From the NCBI GenBank assembly GCA_034336665.1, contig JAPFBE010000003.1:60307352-60371351 (forward strand): 64,000 bases of DNA, written 5' to 3'. Both the position numbers and the translations under genes were made by a program. Positions 11,001 to 24,009 of the stretch are shown here, piece after piece. Within the stretch, counting starts at the first letter, position 1. Each line of letters starts with the position of its first letter. The stretch is from Luscinia megarhynchos. Taxonomy: Eukaryota > Chordata > Aves > Passeriformes > Turdidae. The notes under the pieces are model-generated. The model was not told the DNA's origin and did not search any database. It saw only the letters and a list, made by a program, of their open reading frames with translations.

Positions 11001-14000
11001 GTGAAAAGGTAATCAAGATGGAAGAAGTGTCTGTTTTGTAAGGAAAGCTCAGACTGATCCTGGGCCAGGATGCAGCCATTGGTTAGATTTGCATACAGCC
11101 AGAGAGCCACATTCAGGCTGCTAGCAAAGTCCTAACACAGGCACCAAGACTACAGCAAGATCTGAGTTCAGGTGAGTCTGCCATCAGCTGTGCAACAAAC
11201 TAGATTGGCTTCATTGTCAACAGAGGAGGGTATCCACTGTGCCAGTGTTTCATGCCTTTGGATGATGGCCTAGATGTGGTAGCTTCCTTGTGACCCAGAA
11301 AAAAGCCTAATCTTGTCAAATGCATTAGCTACAAGAGTGCATCTTACTAGAACAACTTAGGAAACTTCTAAAAAGCACAAAAAATAAGAATGTAGGTGTA
11401 GATTCAAGGAAATGTCCTGGCCAAACCCCATCATTTGCTTACAGTAATACTTGGAAAGTTTTTGCAGTAAGTCACAGGTGTACCTTCAGAACATAAAGTG
11501 GTCGTTTTTCATAGGATGATCCAATATATATTTTCTGGAGGAGATCAGAGTGGACTTTCACTACTTCCTCCATCCAACGATAGATCTGCAAGGGCAAAGT
11601 TAGTAAGTGGATCTTCTCTCTGTTGTTTTCCTTCATCCCTGAAAGTGGTCTAGACTTAAACTCATTCTATCTCCCAAAATTTTTATCTGATGGTAAGGAA
11701 AAACTAATAATAAAGCCCACTTATGACTTGCCTGACTAATTTTGTTAAACAGCGAGATACAGTCACAACACAGTTCAAATGTAGCCCTGAAATTCCTGCT
11801 TAGTTCTATTTGTTTAAATTGTTATTGATTTCATGTTTTAAATATTTACATGCTTGTTTTGTGACTTCATTTTGCTTCTGTATTAACTGCCTTTGAATGA
11901 CAGTTTGAGGCAATACATGTATGAAAGATTTTGTCTGGTGCTTCTATCTCTATGAAAGCATTACAATAAATAGAACTCTTAATTGTTGAGCAATACAGTG
12001 GTAATTATTAACTGCTGATGATTTCTTTCCCTTTATCTCCATTCTCAACCATGAGACAAATTTCACCCTTTGCATCTACAGATGTTCACAACAAAAATGG
12101 CTTACTTCTTTCATTGAATGGTAGTTTTCATAGTATGAGGTAGATCCACGAGGATTGACTGTGTCATTGACAGTCTGTTTTTCAATAATTCCTTGAACAT
12201 CTTCCATCAAGACTCTGAATAACAAAGGAAGAGCACAACCTCCTGTTAAATAAATGACAAACAACTTTACAGAATCATTCATGACAACAAATAAAAAATA
12301 CATACTTGTGTTGGATGGTCAGTTGCCTTAACTGTGCTTTTATGCTATTTGTGTTGGATGCCCTGACATAGAAATGGACTTCTCTGTCCTTCTTGATGTT
12401 TTCAACAACAACAGGTTGCCAGAGAATGACCTATAAAATTTCCAAAGACATTTTTTTTTTGCTGAGGAAAGAAAAAATATTCTTACTAACATTTAATAAG
12501 CATTTTGAAAATAATCAAAGCATATGTTTTCAAATTAAGAGATTGCTCGTAACAAGCAGTTTAATGTTCCTTGTGATATGTAGCATTCTGCTACTTCTGG
12601 AAATGAAATGTGTGTATTTAAGCAAGGCTTATAATGACTTCTGCACAGAAATTCATAAATCAAGATCAAAGACAAGAACATAACCTTTTCTGAGATAGTA
12701 TTTCTAGTATAATAGATATATTTAGCTGGTTATTATGTTACATGTTTTCAAGTCTGCTGAGAGTTATTTTCCCTGAGGGTATTTGGAGAATTAATGATGA
12801 TCAGACCAGTCTTTGTAGTTATTGTATTCTCTGATGACTTTGATCAAGAAGGAAATAAGTGCCAGAAGGGGTTTGAATGTAAGTCAAATTGAAGAAGAAA
12901 TACAGATATTAGAAACTGGAGAAAAGTAAGAAAATAAGATTATTCTTGGTAAAATTAAATATTTTACAATAATAAAATCAGATGCCAACATATTCAATAA
13001 AAGACTGAACCTTCAGAACCAATAATACAAAAAGATCTAGGGGTGACAGTTAGCAGTAAATTAGGCATAAAATTAGAGTGTGAAAAAAGTCAGCATAATC
13101 CTTGGATGCATACAACATGAAGTCACCAAACAGTAGGGTTTTAGTTTTTTTTTTTTCTTTATGATTCAGTTGCACAATGAATATTGTTTGAATGATAAAT
13201 GGTAACCATTAAAATTGGTTGGGAGGTACTGCTTGTGTCTACCCTTCCCCTTCTCCTTTCCCTTTCCTATTGCCTTCCCTTTTGCCATTCCCATTCTGTT
13301 TTTTTCTTATAGCTTGCTCAATTGCTGGTTTATAGCCCATGAAAAATATTTGGTTTGCATATTCCCATAAATGGCTTGGAAAAAACCACCTCAAGCCTCT
13401 CTGCATTGAATGTGCTGCAGTTCTTCCTGACTTCTTGGGGCTCCTGTGTACAAGAAAGTGAAGAATTACAGTGAAGAGGAAGAGAGGTCTCAATTTAATT
13501 AAATACTCCTTTATCTAATGAAAGATAGAAGCAATAATAATTCAAAGTATTATTTAAGATAATTTTATCTTCTAGATGCTACCTTAAAAAAACCCACAAA
13601 ATTCCAATCCTGATCTTCAAAGGTGAGCAAGCTATATAGGTCAAGATCACACTGGTCAAAAGTACTGAGGTTCCCTTGCAAATGTATTTCTACTTACTGT
13701 GTGTTGGTGTTCTGTCAGTTTTGCAGTGCCTTAATACACAAAACCAATTGCAGAAATATGAGCTCCAATATAATTAATTACTGAAACATTATGGAGAGGT
13801 CTTCTCATGTAAATCAGAAGGTAGTTAGAAATGAAAACCAGGCATTTCCTGAGATGATGTATTACAACAAATGAATGGAAATGAGCTAGATCTTTCTTGG
13901 GAGGGAGAAGCAGTATTAGGGCACTTGGGGGAAAATATGGCCTAAAGTTCAGAGAGACAGAATAATCTGTTTACCTCAGTGGTGTTCAGTAAATCCTGAA

Positions 14001-17000
14001 GAGCTTCAACTTGTTCATCGGTCTGTGGAAGAGCCCACAGAACTTCATCCCTGAAAAACATGGGTATTTAGGTAAAGCACAGGTACTTGGAACAGCTCCA
14101 GTTCTTGCAAGAGTGAAGCAGGCTTGGCCTCTCATCTTCCCTGGCTTGGCTGCTGTGAACCCAAAGATGATTCAGTAGTGAAGATGCTGAATCTGCTTCC
14201 AGCCTCTGCATCTGCCAGTCAGTAAAACCCATGAAAGAGATGCTGCAGGGCTTTGGTAGCCAATATTTGCTGCTGAACACTGCTGGTGCTGGACCAGCAC
14301 CACAGCCATCAGCCCCAGCTAATCCACAGGGCAGCAGCAGCAGCTGGAAACTAGCTGAGAACAGGAAGGTGGCTCTCCTATTGTCCCCTGAGTTTCTCAG
14401 TCACCATTCAGCAGAGACATCAGCCTTCCCAGACTGCCAACAGCCCTCACAGGTTTGGCAAAAGCCAAACATGATGTTCTGTAGATGTGCATTCCTACTT
14501 CAGTCAAGTTTTTCTGGTCTCCTCATTTGTGTCCTTCTGTTGGTATTGTTTCAGATGGTCTGCACCACTGTCCTCCCCATCTTTGCCCAGTAACTTATAT
14601 TTCCCTTCTGTTTGAAAACTGTGGTCTGGACATGCTGTACATGACATGATGCTTCCCATCTACTCCATGCCTGACCCCTCTGTTGGTGACAGAAGTGAAA
14701 TTCACTTTCTGGAAAGAAAAATAGCACTCTGCATTGAGTCCTGATCATCAGTGTCCTGCAAGTTATGTAGTTAAAAATTTCATTGGATAGATAATTAAAA
14801 TAATTTGTGTGTGTAGAAGAAGTAGACTCAGGGTCAACATTTGTTGGACCCCTCTTTTCATTTCCTGGGCTGGGGTGGCTCTCAGCCATCTAATAACGTG
14901 CTGGAACTGGTTGTACCATATAAACCAGGCATGATCAAAGTCCCTGCCAGCCCTGTCTGCAAAGACTGTCATGAAAAGGAAACAGGCAGGGCTCTCAAAA
15001 CTAGGGTTTTCAAGCAGCATAACATGATTGTCACAGCTTGTTGCTGTGACTGATTTCAAGCAGAAACCTGACAGCATCTGGCTACCAGGTGATTCATCTT
15101 TTCTTTTAGCCAGGCTCCAAGCAATCACTGTTGTTTCTCATGCAGAACCAACAACATGCCAACCTTATTTTTGCCTCCACCATCATTTGACAGAACATCA
15201 AAAAACAATCTGGGATAGGCAAGGTGGGCAGTTTGCCTATTTCTTTAGGTAAGTGCACTCTGACGTGTGTGTTTGAGGCTAGTTATAAATGAATGTCTTC
15301 TCAAAGCTGAGGGAGCCTTTTCTCACAAGAGCCAAGAAAAGCCCTTCCACTTCTGGTTTCATTGCATGATTCCCACAGCCTGAGAGCACCATAATGAGGA
15401 AGCTGATGTGGACTTGTACCCCACTGTTTGTTGCACAAATATTTCATCCAAGTGTGGTAAGTACTGAACAGGTGTTAGGATTCCTCTCTAGCTCTCGTGA
15501 TAGAACCTGAATCCACTGAATAAACTAATCAGAAATTCTGCCCCTGCACTTCAGTGTGGAGAGTATAAACAGGCAGAACTGTAGTTGTTGCCCTTCTCAG
15601 TTCCCCTGCTTTGATTTGGCATTGTACCCTCTTTCATCTGTCTTCTTCCCCACTCTTTGTAGAAAACACCCAGACAAAAGCTTTAGTTATTACCCTTATA
15701 CCAAACTCAGAAACTACTCCCAGCTTCCTTACCTGCTGTCCCTGTTCAGCTGGACCTGGTCATCCTAAACACACTCTTTTCTTTCTGTTCTCATGCCCTC
15801 CTTCCCTGATTGCTTTCAGTTTGTCCTTGAAAAGATCCTTCTCATTTCCTTCTTCAGTCCCACTGTCTCTGTCCCTGTTTCCCGTATCTTTTCCCTTTTA
15901 CCTCTTGGTAGAAGTCCAGCTGCCATCCCCACACTACAATACTCTGATCTTACCCTGTGAGTGAGCAAGATACATTTCAGTTAATTTTAGATAGGTTTTA
16001 TGTCTTCATCTAAACTAGACAGTGTCTTAATAAAGAAACAGACACTTTAGGGGTCGTGTTAACCTGAGCTGATTTAGATGTGTGTGCTAACCTAAAATGA
16101 ATTGCTTTCTAAATACACATATTTTCCCTACTAGCTCTACAGAAAGGTGAAGGGGATTTGTTCCTATGCAAAGCTGTGTAAAAATTCAGTCTAGTCAGAT
16201 GAATCTTATTATTTTAGCCATTTTTGTAACTGGGGCTGGGGGACAGTTAGGCTCTTGCTTTCCAGTGGGAAACACCATATTCTTCTTTAAGAGTCAGATA
16301 TTCAGTTTTCTGTTTAAACATGAAATAAATAAATCTTCAAGTAGCACAGAGCAGTATTGTTCCACTGAATTCACCTGAAACCACATTTGTTTCCCCCTAC
16401 TTCAACCCTCCCACCTCCATAGCAATCCACAACAAAATATGATCGCAACACAAAGGGAGAGGAAAGATCCTCTTTTTAAGGCATGAACTCAGTGGTGTTC
16501 AGCCACAGGTCTGCAGAGTGGTGCAAAATCACAGAAGGGATACAAGAAATAATTCACATTTTATTTGGGAGCTGTTTGTATTTAATCCTAGGTTGTTCAG
16601 CTTTGCTTAAAATCACCACATGAGGAACTTATCCTTTTGGTTCTACTTATTGAAACATTTAAGGTTTTTAAACCAGTGGTACATACAGAAAATAAATGCA
16701 CTTTGCCTGTCTTCATCTCTGACATATGTTCTCATGTTTTAAGAAAGCATTTGGTTTCAGGGCATTTCAGAAGTTTATCAATAGGTAACAATAAAGCTGC
16801 TTCTGAAACATTGTACAAATACCAAATGGTTATTCAAAAGTGATTTATGCCTGGAAAAACCATCATAAAAGCTGCTTTGGAAAGAAAACAGATTGTTAGC
16901 ACTTTCTGAAATGGTTTCTCTTTCTACCTCAATAAGTAATTCATTTAAGAACTTGTTTTTAGGCAAATGAAGCAAATTATTTTTTCCTATTAGGTTTCAA

Positions 17001-17381
17001 AATGCCCTTTATTGGCATTCAAAAGTACTGAATGAACAGAATTGATTTGCACTTAGACTGAAAAGAGTAGTCTTAATATGATTAAAAACATAGGATTTAT
17101 GGATGCAAAGAAGACTTAAAAGAATTTCATTTCCCCCACCATCTTTATGTTAAATTGAACCATGTATCCAATTACAAGGGGAATAAATATATGTCAGCCT
17201 TTGACAAATGTTTTCTCATGCAACTTGGAATTATTTTGCATCAGTACTTTCCCTGTCCCACACACCACACACTAGAACACCCAGCATCATCAGTAGATAT
17301 TTACCTTGGAATAGTGAGGACATGCTTCTCTGGAACCAAGATAAAAAGGGTGAAAAAGAACAGGTAAAACTTCATCTTCAT
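4854..17381 (-). CDS. CPB2: Carboxypeptidase B2 (procarboxypeptidase U, TAFI), complete coding region
   Basis: Secreted M14 zinc carboxypeptidase zymogen, made by liver, that removes C-terminal Lys/Arg from partly degraded fibrin and slows fibrinolysis. Eleven coding exons (minus strand: 17381-17305, 14050-13975, 12430-12306, 12214-12106, 11585-11484, 10938-10834, 8335-8219, 7766-7676, 6472-6270, 5246-5162, 5038-4854) have consensus GT-AG borders and join in frame to 1275 nt, 424 residues; human CPB2 has 423. Residues 1 to about 22 are a hydrophobic signal peptide; activation cleavage is expected after Arg115 ([15 protein letters not shown]). Zinc ligands are His182, Glu185 (HAREW) and His312 (MHSYSQ); substrate carboxylate is held by Asn259-Arg260; Tyr364, the basic-specificity Asp371 (GGSDDW) and catalytic Glu386 (FELRDTG) are all present. 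N-glycosylation sequons stand at Asn48 and Asn109. Asp371 and the ZC3H13/LCP1 neighbourhood favour CPB2 over CPA-type genes; pancreatic CPB1 is the nearest alternative. Confidence 0.96.
5162..5246 (-). CDS. CPB2: CPB2 coding exon 10
   Basis: Encodes residues 336-363 plus the first base of Tyr364: [17 protein letters not shown] then [11 protein letters not shown]. Acceptor TAATTTCAG, donor GTAAGT. Tyr364 corresponds to Tyr248 of carboxypeptidase A. Confidence 0.94.
6270..6472 (-). CDS. CPB2: CPB2 coding exon 9 (third zinc ligand)
   Basis: Encodes residues 268-335, with [14 protein letters not shown] and [20 protein letters not shown]; His312 is the third zinc ligand. Acceptor is a T-run followed by GGCTAAAG; donor GTAAGT. 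Confidence 0.96.
7676..7766 (-). CDS. CPB2: CPB2 coding exon 8 (substrate-binding Asn-Arg)
   Basis: Encodes residues 238-267 plus one base: [20 protein letters not shown] then [10 protein letters not shown]. Asn259-Arg260 bind the substrate carboxyl group. Donor GTAGGG is weaker than its neighbours. Confidence 0.96.
8219..8335 (-). CDS. CPB2: CPB2 coding exon 7
   Basis: Encodes residues 199-237, including [17 protein letters not shown]. The exon ends WSHPS before a strong GTATGT donor, two residues longer than human CPB2 (WKK) at this junction. The only GT near the expected end is this donor, so the extra residues appear real. Confidence 0.93.
8336..10833 (-). other. CPB2 intron 6
   Basis: About 2.5 kb with no second coding exon, no recognisable transposon and only a very short CA run near 10624. 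The intron sits exactly between GHV-type donor and the DFYVMP exon, as in the conserved M14 gene structure. Confidence 0.6.
10834..10938 (-). CDS. CPB2: CPB2 coding exon 6 (HxxE zinc motif)
   Basis: Encodes residues 164-198. [15 protein letters not shown] contains zinc ligands His182 and Glu185. Phase 0 at both ends; donor GTGAGT. Confidence 0.97.
11484..11585 (-). CDS. CPB2: CPB2 coding exon 5
   Basis: Encodes residues 130-163 ([14 protein letters not shown] ... [14 protein letters not shown]), the first helix and strand of the M14 catalytic domain. Phase 0 at both ends; donor GTACAC. Confidence 0.95.
12106..12214 (-). CDS. CPB2: CPB2 coding exon 4 (activation cleavage site)
   Basis: Encodes residues 93-129. 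Carries sequon Asn109-Asp-Thr and the predicted thrombin/plasmin cleavage Arg115-Gly116, followed by [13 protein letters not shown], the start of the catalytic domain. Acceptor TTATTCAG, donor GTAAGC. Confidence 0.95.
12306..12430 (-). CDS. CPB2: CPB2 coding exon 3 (activation peptide)
   Basis: Encodes residues 52-92 and two bases of Lys93, with [20 protein letters not shown] and VRASN typical of the M14 propeptide fold. Acceptor ATTTTATAG, donor GTATGT. Confidence 0.94.
12950..13130 (+). mobile_element. Old CR1 LINE fragment in CPB2 intron 2
   Basis: Plus-strand sequence with 'aaaagatctaggggtgacag', 'gtgtgaaaaaagtcagca' and 'ccttggatgcata' in the order found in the CR1 ORF2 C-terminal region. 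Very diverged, so ends are approximate. Confidence 0.5.
13240..13303 (+). repeat. Polypyrimidine tract in CPB2 intron 2
   Basis: About 60 bases almost wholly C and T (imperfect CCCTTTT/CCTTTCC units) on the plus strand, purine-rich on the transcribed strand. Low-complexity sequence rather than a gene. Confidence 0.6.
13975..14050 (-). CDS. CPB2: CPB2 coding exon 2 (activation peptide)
   Basis: Encodes residues 26-51, start [17 protein letters not shown], ending in the sequon Asn48-Thr-Thr. Acceptor TTTTTCAG, donor GTAAAC. Resembles the human propeptide segment QVLAALPRTSRQVQVLQ. Confidence 0.93.
14051..17304 (-). other. CPB2 intron 1
   Basis: The longest CPB2 intron, 3.25 kb. Open frames inside it are short and lack splice-flanked structure or family resemblance. 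I see no clear transposon or RNA gene in it. Confidence 0.55.
17305..17381 (-). CDS. CPB2: CPB2 coding exon 1 (signal peptide)
   Basis: Start ATG at 17379-17381 ([17 protein letters not shown]); a second in-frame ATG lies two codons on. The next upstream ATG is out of frame and stops at once. Encodes residues 1-25 plus two bases of Arg26; donor GTAAAT at 17304. Confidence 0.93.
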
Positions 17382-20300
17382 GGCATCCACAACAAAACCA
17401 AATGCAATAGGAAAGCCGAGGGTTCAGGACCCACATTATTGATTTTAAAAATGTTATTTAAAGAGTAGTTAAAATTTAATATTGCCTCTCGCTTCAACCC
17501 CTAGTTCCTGGTGGCTAAGTCAATATGACAGAGCTCCCTGGGGAGGTGCTGCTCATATTGATGTTGTCCATGTACAAAGGATAAAATATATTTTGGACAT
17601 TTTCATATTGACAAATCACTTTGTCACCTCAGCCTTTTATTTTATTGCAGCTATGAACCACAGATATAAGAAAGAACAAGCACAAAGCTTTTTTAATCCT
17701 CTAATATTTGTTGACATCCAGCAGAATGCTGTGCATCCAGCTCTCTTATAAGACATCACAGCCAAGCATGAATCTGATTCAATGCAGTAGGAATGAGGTT
17801 AAGTCCAAACAGAAAAATTTCAAACAGGAAAGCTTCTTTTCCTAGTATTTTCTAGCAGAGAAAAAAAAGAGCAAGTGAGACCTATGTTTTTGTCATGCTT
17901 TGGCATCCATATATTTTCCTTAGTGATGTTATAAGGATTACTTTTCAAGAAAAAGTACAAGTGACTCTTCATCTCATTATTATTAATTTTTCCAAGTATG
18001 CTGGGTTAATATCTCTGTGAAAATACAGGAAAGGCAAAGAAAGGCTCATGGGAAGTTAAACCACTGATGCCTTACCTAGACATTTTAGTTCTTATTTTGT
18101 CTTTTCTAGATGTTGTTCAAACAAATAGGAAGTTCTGGTAAGGTACAGAGGCCGTTCCAGCAAGGGCAGTGGGCAGCACTGTGCCAGAAGGGTTGATTTT
18201 TAAACCAGTGGTTCAGATGCTCTTTCCTCACACAGGCAAAAGGAAGCTGTCAAATAAAAATAAAATATAGGAGACAAAACTTGCTCATCCAGACACTCTT
18301 TCATGTGGAAATGTTTCATGCACAAATATGAAGAAAAATTTGATCTGCTGAGCTGCTCTTATTGAAAGAAAGGAAAGGATCCTGTCTCTCCATGTCTTAG
18401 GGTGTTAATTAAGTGGGAAAAGAGAACACCTTCTGCTGTCTATCCAAAAAGGAAGTTTTAGACAAACAGTAGTTGTAAGACATTGTTTTGGTGTTGGTTG
18501 CTTTTCCAGTAGATTCTCCAGTTTATTGCAAAGGACTGTTCACACAGTGTTTGAAAGCTACTGATTTCCTACTTGCTTTTGGTTTCTGGAATGCAGAGGA
18601 AATGTTTCATACAGAAAAGGGAAAAGAAGGGTGTTTGAGGAAACTCTACCTGCTGCAGTAAATCTTTTAATATCCTCCAAGGACTTCTGAGAACCTGGGG
18701 AATATTTCCTAGATTATCTGTGAAGAAAAATGCAGTCTTAAAAAAACACTATGAAGGGCACCTATCAAAACAATTGAGTTAATAAAAACATTTCATTTTG
18801 AGAATTTTAACTGTTTCTTGATTTTTAAGGCATTTTAATAATTTTATTGAAAATCTTGCATTTCTACAGTCTGTTTTGAAAACCTGTAGGAAATAGGTTG
18901 AGTTTAGAAACTGTTGCAAGGTGAGGTTTTAGTTGAATTTGAGGAGATTTTGGAAATCCTCTTTCTTTAGCAAATTAATTTTTCTCTAATTCATCAAATT
19001 CATCAAAACTGATCATTTCCAGCAACCCTTCTCACTTCTACTGAGTCAGCATTCCCTGGTGAAGAGCTGCTAGGTCATAAATTCTGTCAGAGTTCAAAGA
19101 TTTTGCTGCACTTGGATTAATTATTCCTTCTCCACTGGGTAGTCCATGGGCTATGCTGACCTGATACTTGCAAGTGTTGCTATAGCAAATATGACCAGAG
19201 GCCTTGTACTAATAGGGGGCAATTTCAGTTGTGTTGGTTTGTGTTAACTTTTAGGGTAGCTTTGGGACATGCACAGCCTTTCATTTAAAGAGGAATGAGC
19301 AGGTCTTTAGTTTCCAGAGCAGATAATTAAAAAGTATTCTCTTGATTTCTCTGTTGAAAATTATGCATCTGGGAATTAGGACTGGCATTATATAGCCTCC
19401 TGATGCCATTATTATATTGCTTTTTAAAATCTAATCACACTTTAAAGGCAGTTCTAAAGAGATGCCTTCACTCTTTTGGCTGAATTCTGTCTCTCCTTTC
19501 CCTCTGCACGTTCATGTGTAGTAACACCAGTGTCCCCTGGACAGAGACTGGATGCTATACCTCAGCCAGACCAGGCTCTGGCACATCTTTGTGTGGTGGT
19601 TTAAGATGTCAATGCCCAAAATGGTGGCAGCAGAAGAGACCAGCACCCATGTCCCTGCTGATTCAGGGCATCTGTCATTGCTCAAGACCCCTCGGCACAC
19701 GCTGGGATGCTGGGCTGTGCCTGGTCATCGTGCTGGGCTCCTGCAGGCTGCTCTTCTTGGTGGAAGAGAGCCAGACCCTGGAAAGCTGTCAGATAAAACA
19801 AGTCAAAGGAGAAACTTCTTGAACTGCTGCAGCCAGATGGTCTGGAGCAGTTGCACCAGTGCCACTGAGTTATCTCCACTGACTCCAGTCACCCCTGGTT
19901 TTCAGCAACACAAGTGTCACGAGGTTTCCTTTATACTCAACTCTGACCTAAGTGTGGCTGTCCTCTTTGATCCTGGGGCTTGCACAGTATCCAGCAGCAA
20001 GATTTTAAATAACAAGCCTCATCAAGATTCTCAGATCTGAGTCTGTATTTCAGTGTGTGCTAAAGCCCACGCTAGGCTGGTGCTGTCTGTTTGTAACAGT
20101 AAACCTGTTAAAAAGCACTCAGAAGGGGCAGGAGGAGCAGAGGTCAGCTGTTATCAGCAGCCACATCCCTCAGATCCTTTTCCTTGTTTGGGATTAGCAT
20201 AGCCTGTTGTGGTTTTGATCCTCCAGAATCCTCTTGTTTCCAGTTAATCAGGGAGTCCCTCCAGGGATGGGTAATCATGCTGATGCATCCGTGTGACTGA

Positions 20301-23300
20301 AGCAGAACATAAAAGCCAAGTGAGACTGTGCTGTCCTTACTGGTTCTTTAAATTCAGATTCAAATGCAAAATAATCTCCTGAAAATTGCTGATAGGCTCT
20401 TGCCATTTTTTTTTGGTGCATTATTACTACTGATGAGGCCAAAGGTAACCAGTGAGAATCCTTCCCACATGAGGCAGAAGATGACTGAAATCTAACTAAA
20501 CTCTGCTCTCTGTTGCTCCCTGTGCGATGCAGCTGAGTGCTGTTGCTCATGAGCCACACAAGGATGCAATTAGTGTAACAGCTCTTTATTATGAATGTGG
20601 CAGAACAGAATTAGAACTCAATTTACAAGTCCCCCTTTCAAACCCATTCAGCCGTTAAGGCTGCATCATCTTTCAGTTTTCCAAGGCATATAATTGATAA
20701 ATGATTTCTCCCTGCACACCTCAGCTCCTCATCTTTATTCATGAACCAATTAATCTCTATAGGACATTTGTGATCATTTGCATACACGGCCAATGTCACC
20801 AACCTCTGTTATTTCATTCAGGGAACAATTTTGCAGCCCACAAAACCACCAGGAGGGGAAAATCTGGACTATGTCTAAATTTCTGTGGTTCTGGCATTTC
20901 TCCCTCACATCATTCTCAAATATAAAAATCAGATGCTGCTTGTGCTAGAAAATGATGGATTAACCTGGGAGGAAACAGACCTCAGCAGTATGTTTCAATC
21001 ATGACTGATAGGTATGAGCAGAGGCTGAAAATACATGTTTCCTTGGCATTTTTGAGGACTTGGTTGCATCAAACTATTTTATTTATTAATTCTTTTGTTT
21101 TACTCTCTTTGCTAGTTAGCTCTCCTGGGTTAGCAGAGAGGAAGCTGCTATAGTGTGTGCAGGGTTTGGGGTAAGTGGGGAGGTATCTGTACTATTTAAA
21201 CACTTGCTTCATGAGCTCTGCTTCCTGAAGGTCTATTATAAACTACCACCCAAACAACACATTGTCCAAGTGACTCAAGTTTTCTTTTTGCCAGCACACA
21301 TTGACTTATTTACCAGTGTCTTAACAAGGAGCACTTGCAAGGCAAATTTTATTTTGGTAAACAAAGGATTTCAAAGAGAGTCCCAGGAGCACTCCAAGCA
21401 GAACTTCTGAGCACTGGAGGAAGGTGTCCAAGCCACCCACAGAGAGCACACTTTGGCCAAGTTGCACGTGAATGGATGCACAGCCACCTCCCTCTCTATG
21501 TACAAAGGTTATGTGTGCACATATCCAGATTGCAATTAGCCCTGGAGTAGTGATATGTTCTGACTGTCTCTGGCTGGATCAACAGAATTTTCTTTCTTCT
21601 TTGCACTCCTTGCACGTGCTCACGTTTCTTGCATGACATTTGGCAGAGATTAGAAGAGTGGGCCCTTCCTTTGGGCTTTTGGGGAATGCTGGGACCTGTT
21701 TGAAAGATGCCAGGGACTGTCTGAGGTGAAGAGAAACCCCATAGAGCTAAAGTTCTGCCCTCTTTCATTCACCCCTCTCAGCTGGTGTGCTCCCCACCAC
21801 TATCAGTCCATGCAAGCAGATCCACCCTGCAGAGACACCCATCACTGCTCTAGAATCTGGCTCCAACGCAAATCTGAGGAGTTTCTGCAAATTTAGAAAT
21901 TTTCTAGAGGCATTTGACTCTATGCAAGATATGCATAGGTATGCAAGATCTGATCACTGCATGGACAGCATCACCCCAGGTAGGTCTGAGGAGCATTATG
22001 GGGCACTGAGGCCACGTTTCCCTAATGCCAATTGTGATTTGAGAGTGCAGCAAGCAGTGGATGTAGGACTGGTGGGCAGAGCCTGCATCCCTCCTCAGGA
22101 ATCTCTGTTTTCCTGCTGCTCTCTGTGCTTTATGCAGTTGCAGATATTCATTACTGTATTTCCTTAGATCCTTAACAAGTACACTAAATAAGTGCCTGTC
22201 CTGAGGGGGTTCAGTGTGTCTGGGTGTGATTGGTTATGTAGCTTTCTGCTCTTTTCACAAATTTCAGACATAGCCTTACCTGTGAGTGCATAGCCTGTGT
22301 GAATTCTGGCCTTTCTCAGCTTTGGAAAATATATCATGGATCTGGAATAGTAGTTTGCACTCTGGGAACAAATTAGGTTTTCCATAAAGCATGGGTGCTT
22401 TTGAAAAGTTATTAGGGCATAAAAAGTAAATAAGGTGCTATGAAAAACAGTCCTTTATAAATATAGTAATTTTACTAGGTGAGAACTAAGAGCTATGTGT
22501 TACTTTCAGAGCAGCAAAGGAATTGTCAGGGGAATGACACTGTTTTCCTGGTGGCAGAAGAGAGCTGTTCCAAGCACTGACTGACAATTATTAAAAAAAA
22601 AAAAATTGAGAGCATTACAGTGTGAGCTTGGCCCTAATTCACAGTTTCCTCACATTAAGTACAAAGTCCACAGATGCCACCTTACCAGTACACAGTGCTC
22701 TTCTGATTCATGTCCTGCTGAATGAATGAACAGCTTCCTAGGTTTGTGGATAAATTTTAGCTCCAAAATGGCTCACCACAAAACAGGCAATGAGAGTCAG
22801 GCATTCAGTGGTGCTACTCTCTGCTGCTTGCCTTGTCTGCTTGCCTGAAAAGTACTGGGCTTAAGTGGCTGAGCAGCCTGAAGGAAAGTGCTCCCAAATT
22901 CTTAACAAGTCTGTTTCTCATATGGTGGATGAGGGTGCCACAAGTGGGAGAAGACAGAGAGCTGACTCTAAGCAACTCAGCATATGGGTTTGCCAGGTCA
23001 GAGGCACCAGGATCCCTTTCTCCATCAAGCTGGAAGCAGCAATTGCTGGTACTTGCTGTAGGACAGGTGCTGCTCAGGTTTTTGCAGCCAGCTGACAGAG
23101 ACAGGGTCCTGTTTTCCAAGCAGAAGCCAGATCAAAGCTGCTGCTCGTTTAGGCAGCAATGAACAACCAAGACCTGCAGTTTGTGATTAGGCTCATAACA
23201 GAATTAAGCTGCACTTAGAAGGATGAGTGAGGTCAGGTTGGGGTTTTGTTTCAGTTCCAGTTCTGGAGGAAATAGAAACAACCTTATCTCTACAAGAGTA

Positions 23301-23979
23301 CAGCAGCCAGCCATTCTGCTTGCTCTCCCTTTCTAAGGCTAGAACAGATGATTTCTAGCGAGGGTAGATGATTTACAAGAAGGTGTAAAATCCTCATCAT
23401 ACACCTAATTATGCTTTACAACTCTGTGGGGGGACATTTCCATCTAAGTCCATCTGGTGATCAGACTGTACCCTGAGGCATGTGGATTGATTGCCCTCGT
23501 GGTTTTTTCTCCTTGTTAGTCTAAATGCTGATGCTTTATTTTTATTCGTGTGAATGTCTAAGTCTTCTTGAAGCATTGAAAATTATGATTAATTGTGCAA
23601 TGAAAATCAATAATGGGAGTGCTTACAAAGCCAGCTTGATTTGGGAGTGAATCCCAAAGACAGCTGCTTTCTCTAAGAGGGACGGAAAAAGTTCGAGGAA
23701 AGCAGCAGCAAAAAAATCCAGATCCTGGTTGGTATTTTTGGTGATGTTTGTCACAGGCTTAACCCCTTCAGCATCTGCTGAGAGAGACCTTTATTACCAG
23801 TTCATGAAAGAAAACCTCAAGTCCATCAAATAAATAAGAATACTCGGTTAAACAGAAATGCACTGAAAAATGAAAATATTTATACTCCTCTACCGGAATG
23901 CAGCTATTCCCACACCTTCGGGGCCATGACAGGCTCGTATTTCAAGTGAGATTCCAGAGGCAGGGCTAAGATCTGGTCG
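17382..23979. other. Intergenic, upstream of CPB2
   Basis: Holds the CPB2 promoter at its left edge; the first 110 bases upstream of the ATG are AT-rich on the minus strand and include ATCAATA, which resembles a HNF6-type liver motif, but this is too short to rely on. Beyond it there is no supported coding exon on either strand. A 13-base A run at about 22592 and mildly GC-richer segments near 19500-19900 and 22800-23100 are the only local features. Confidence 0.55.
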
Positions 23980-24009
23980 GTGTTTGCTGTAGCATCCCTG
24001 CCAGCAGCA

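Noticed and set aside
19514..20040. Overlapping open frames up to 162 codons upstream of CPB2
   Set aside because: Frames on both strands, no splice sites framing them, no recognisable family. A TGTGGTGGTTTAA word at about 19592 resembles the start of some passerine LTRs, but no LTR end or TATA/AATAAA pair was found.
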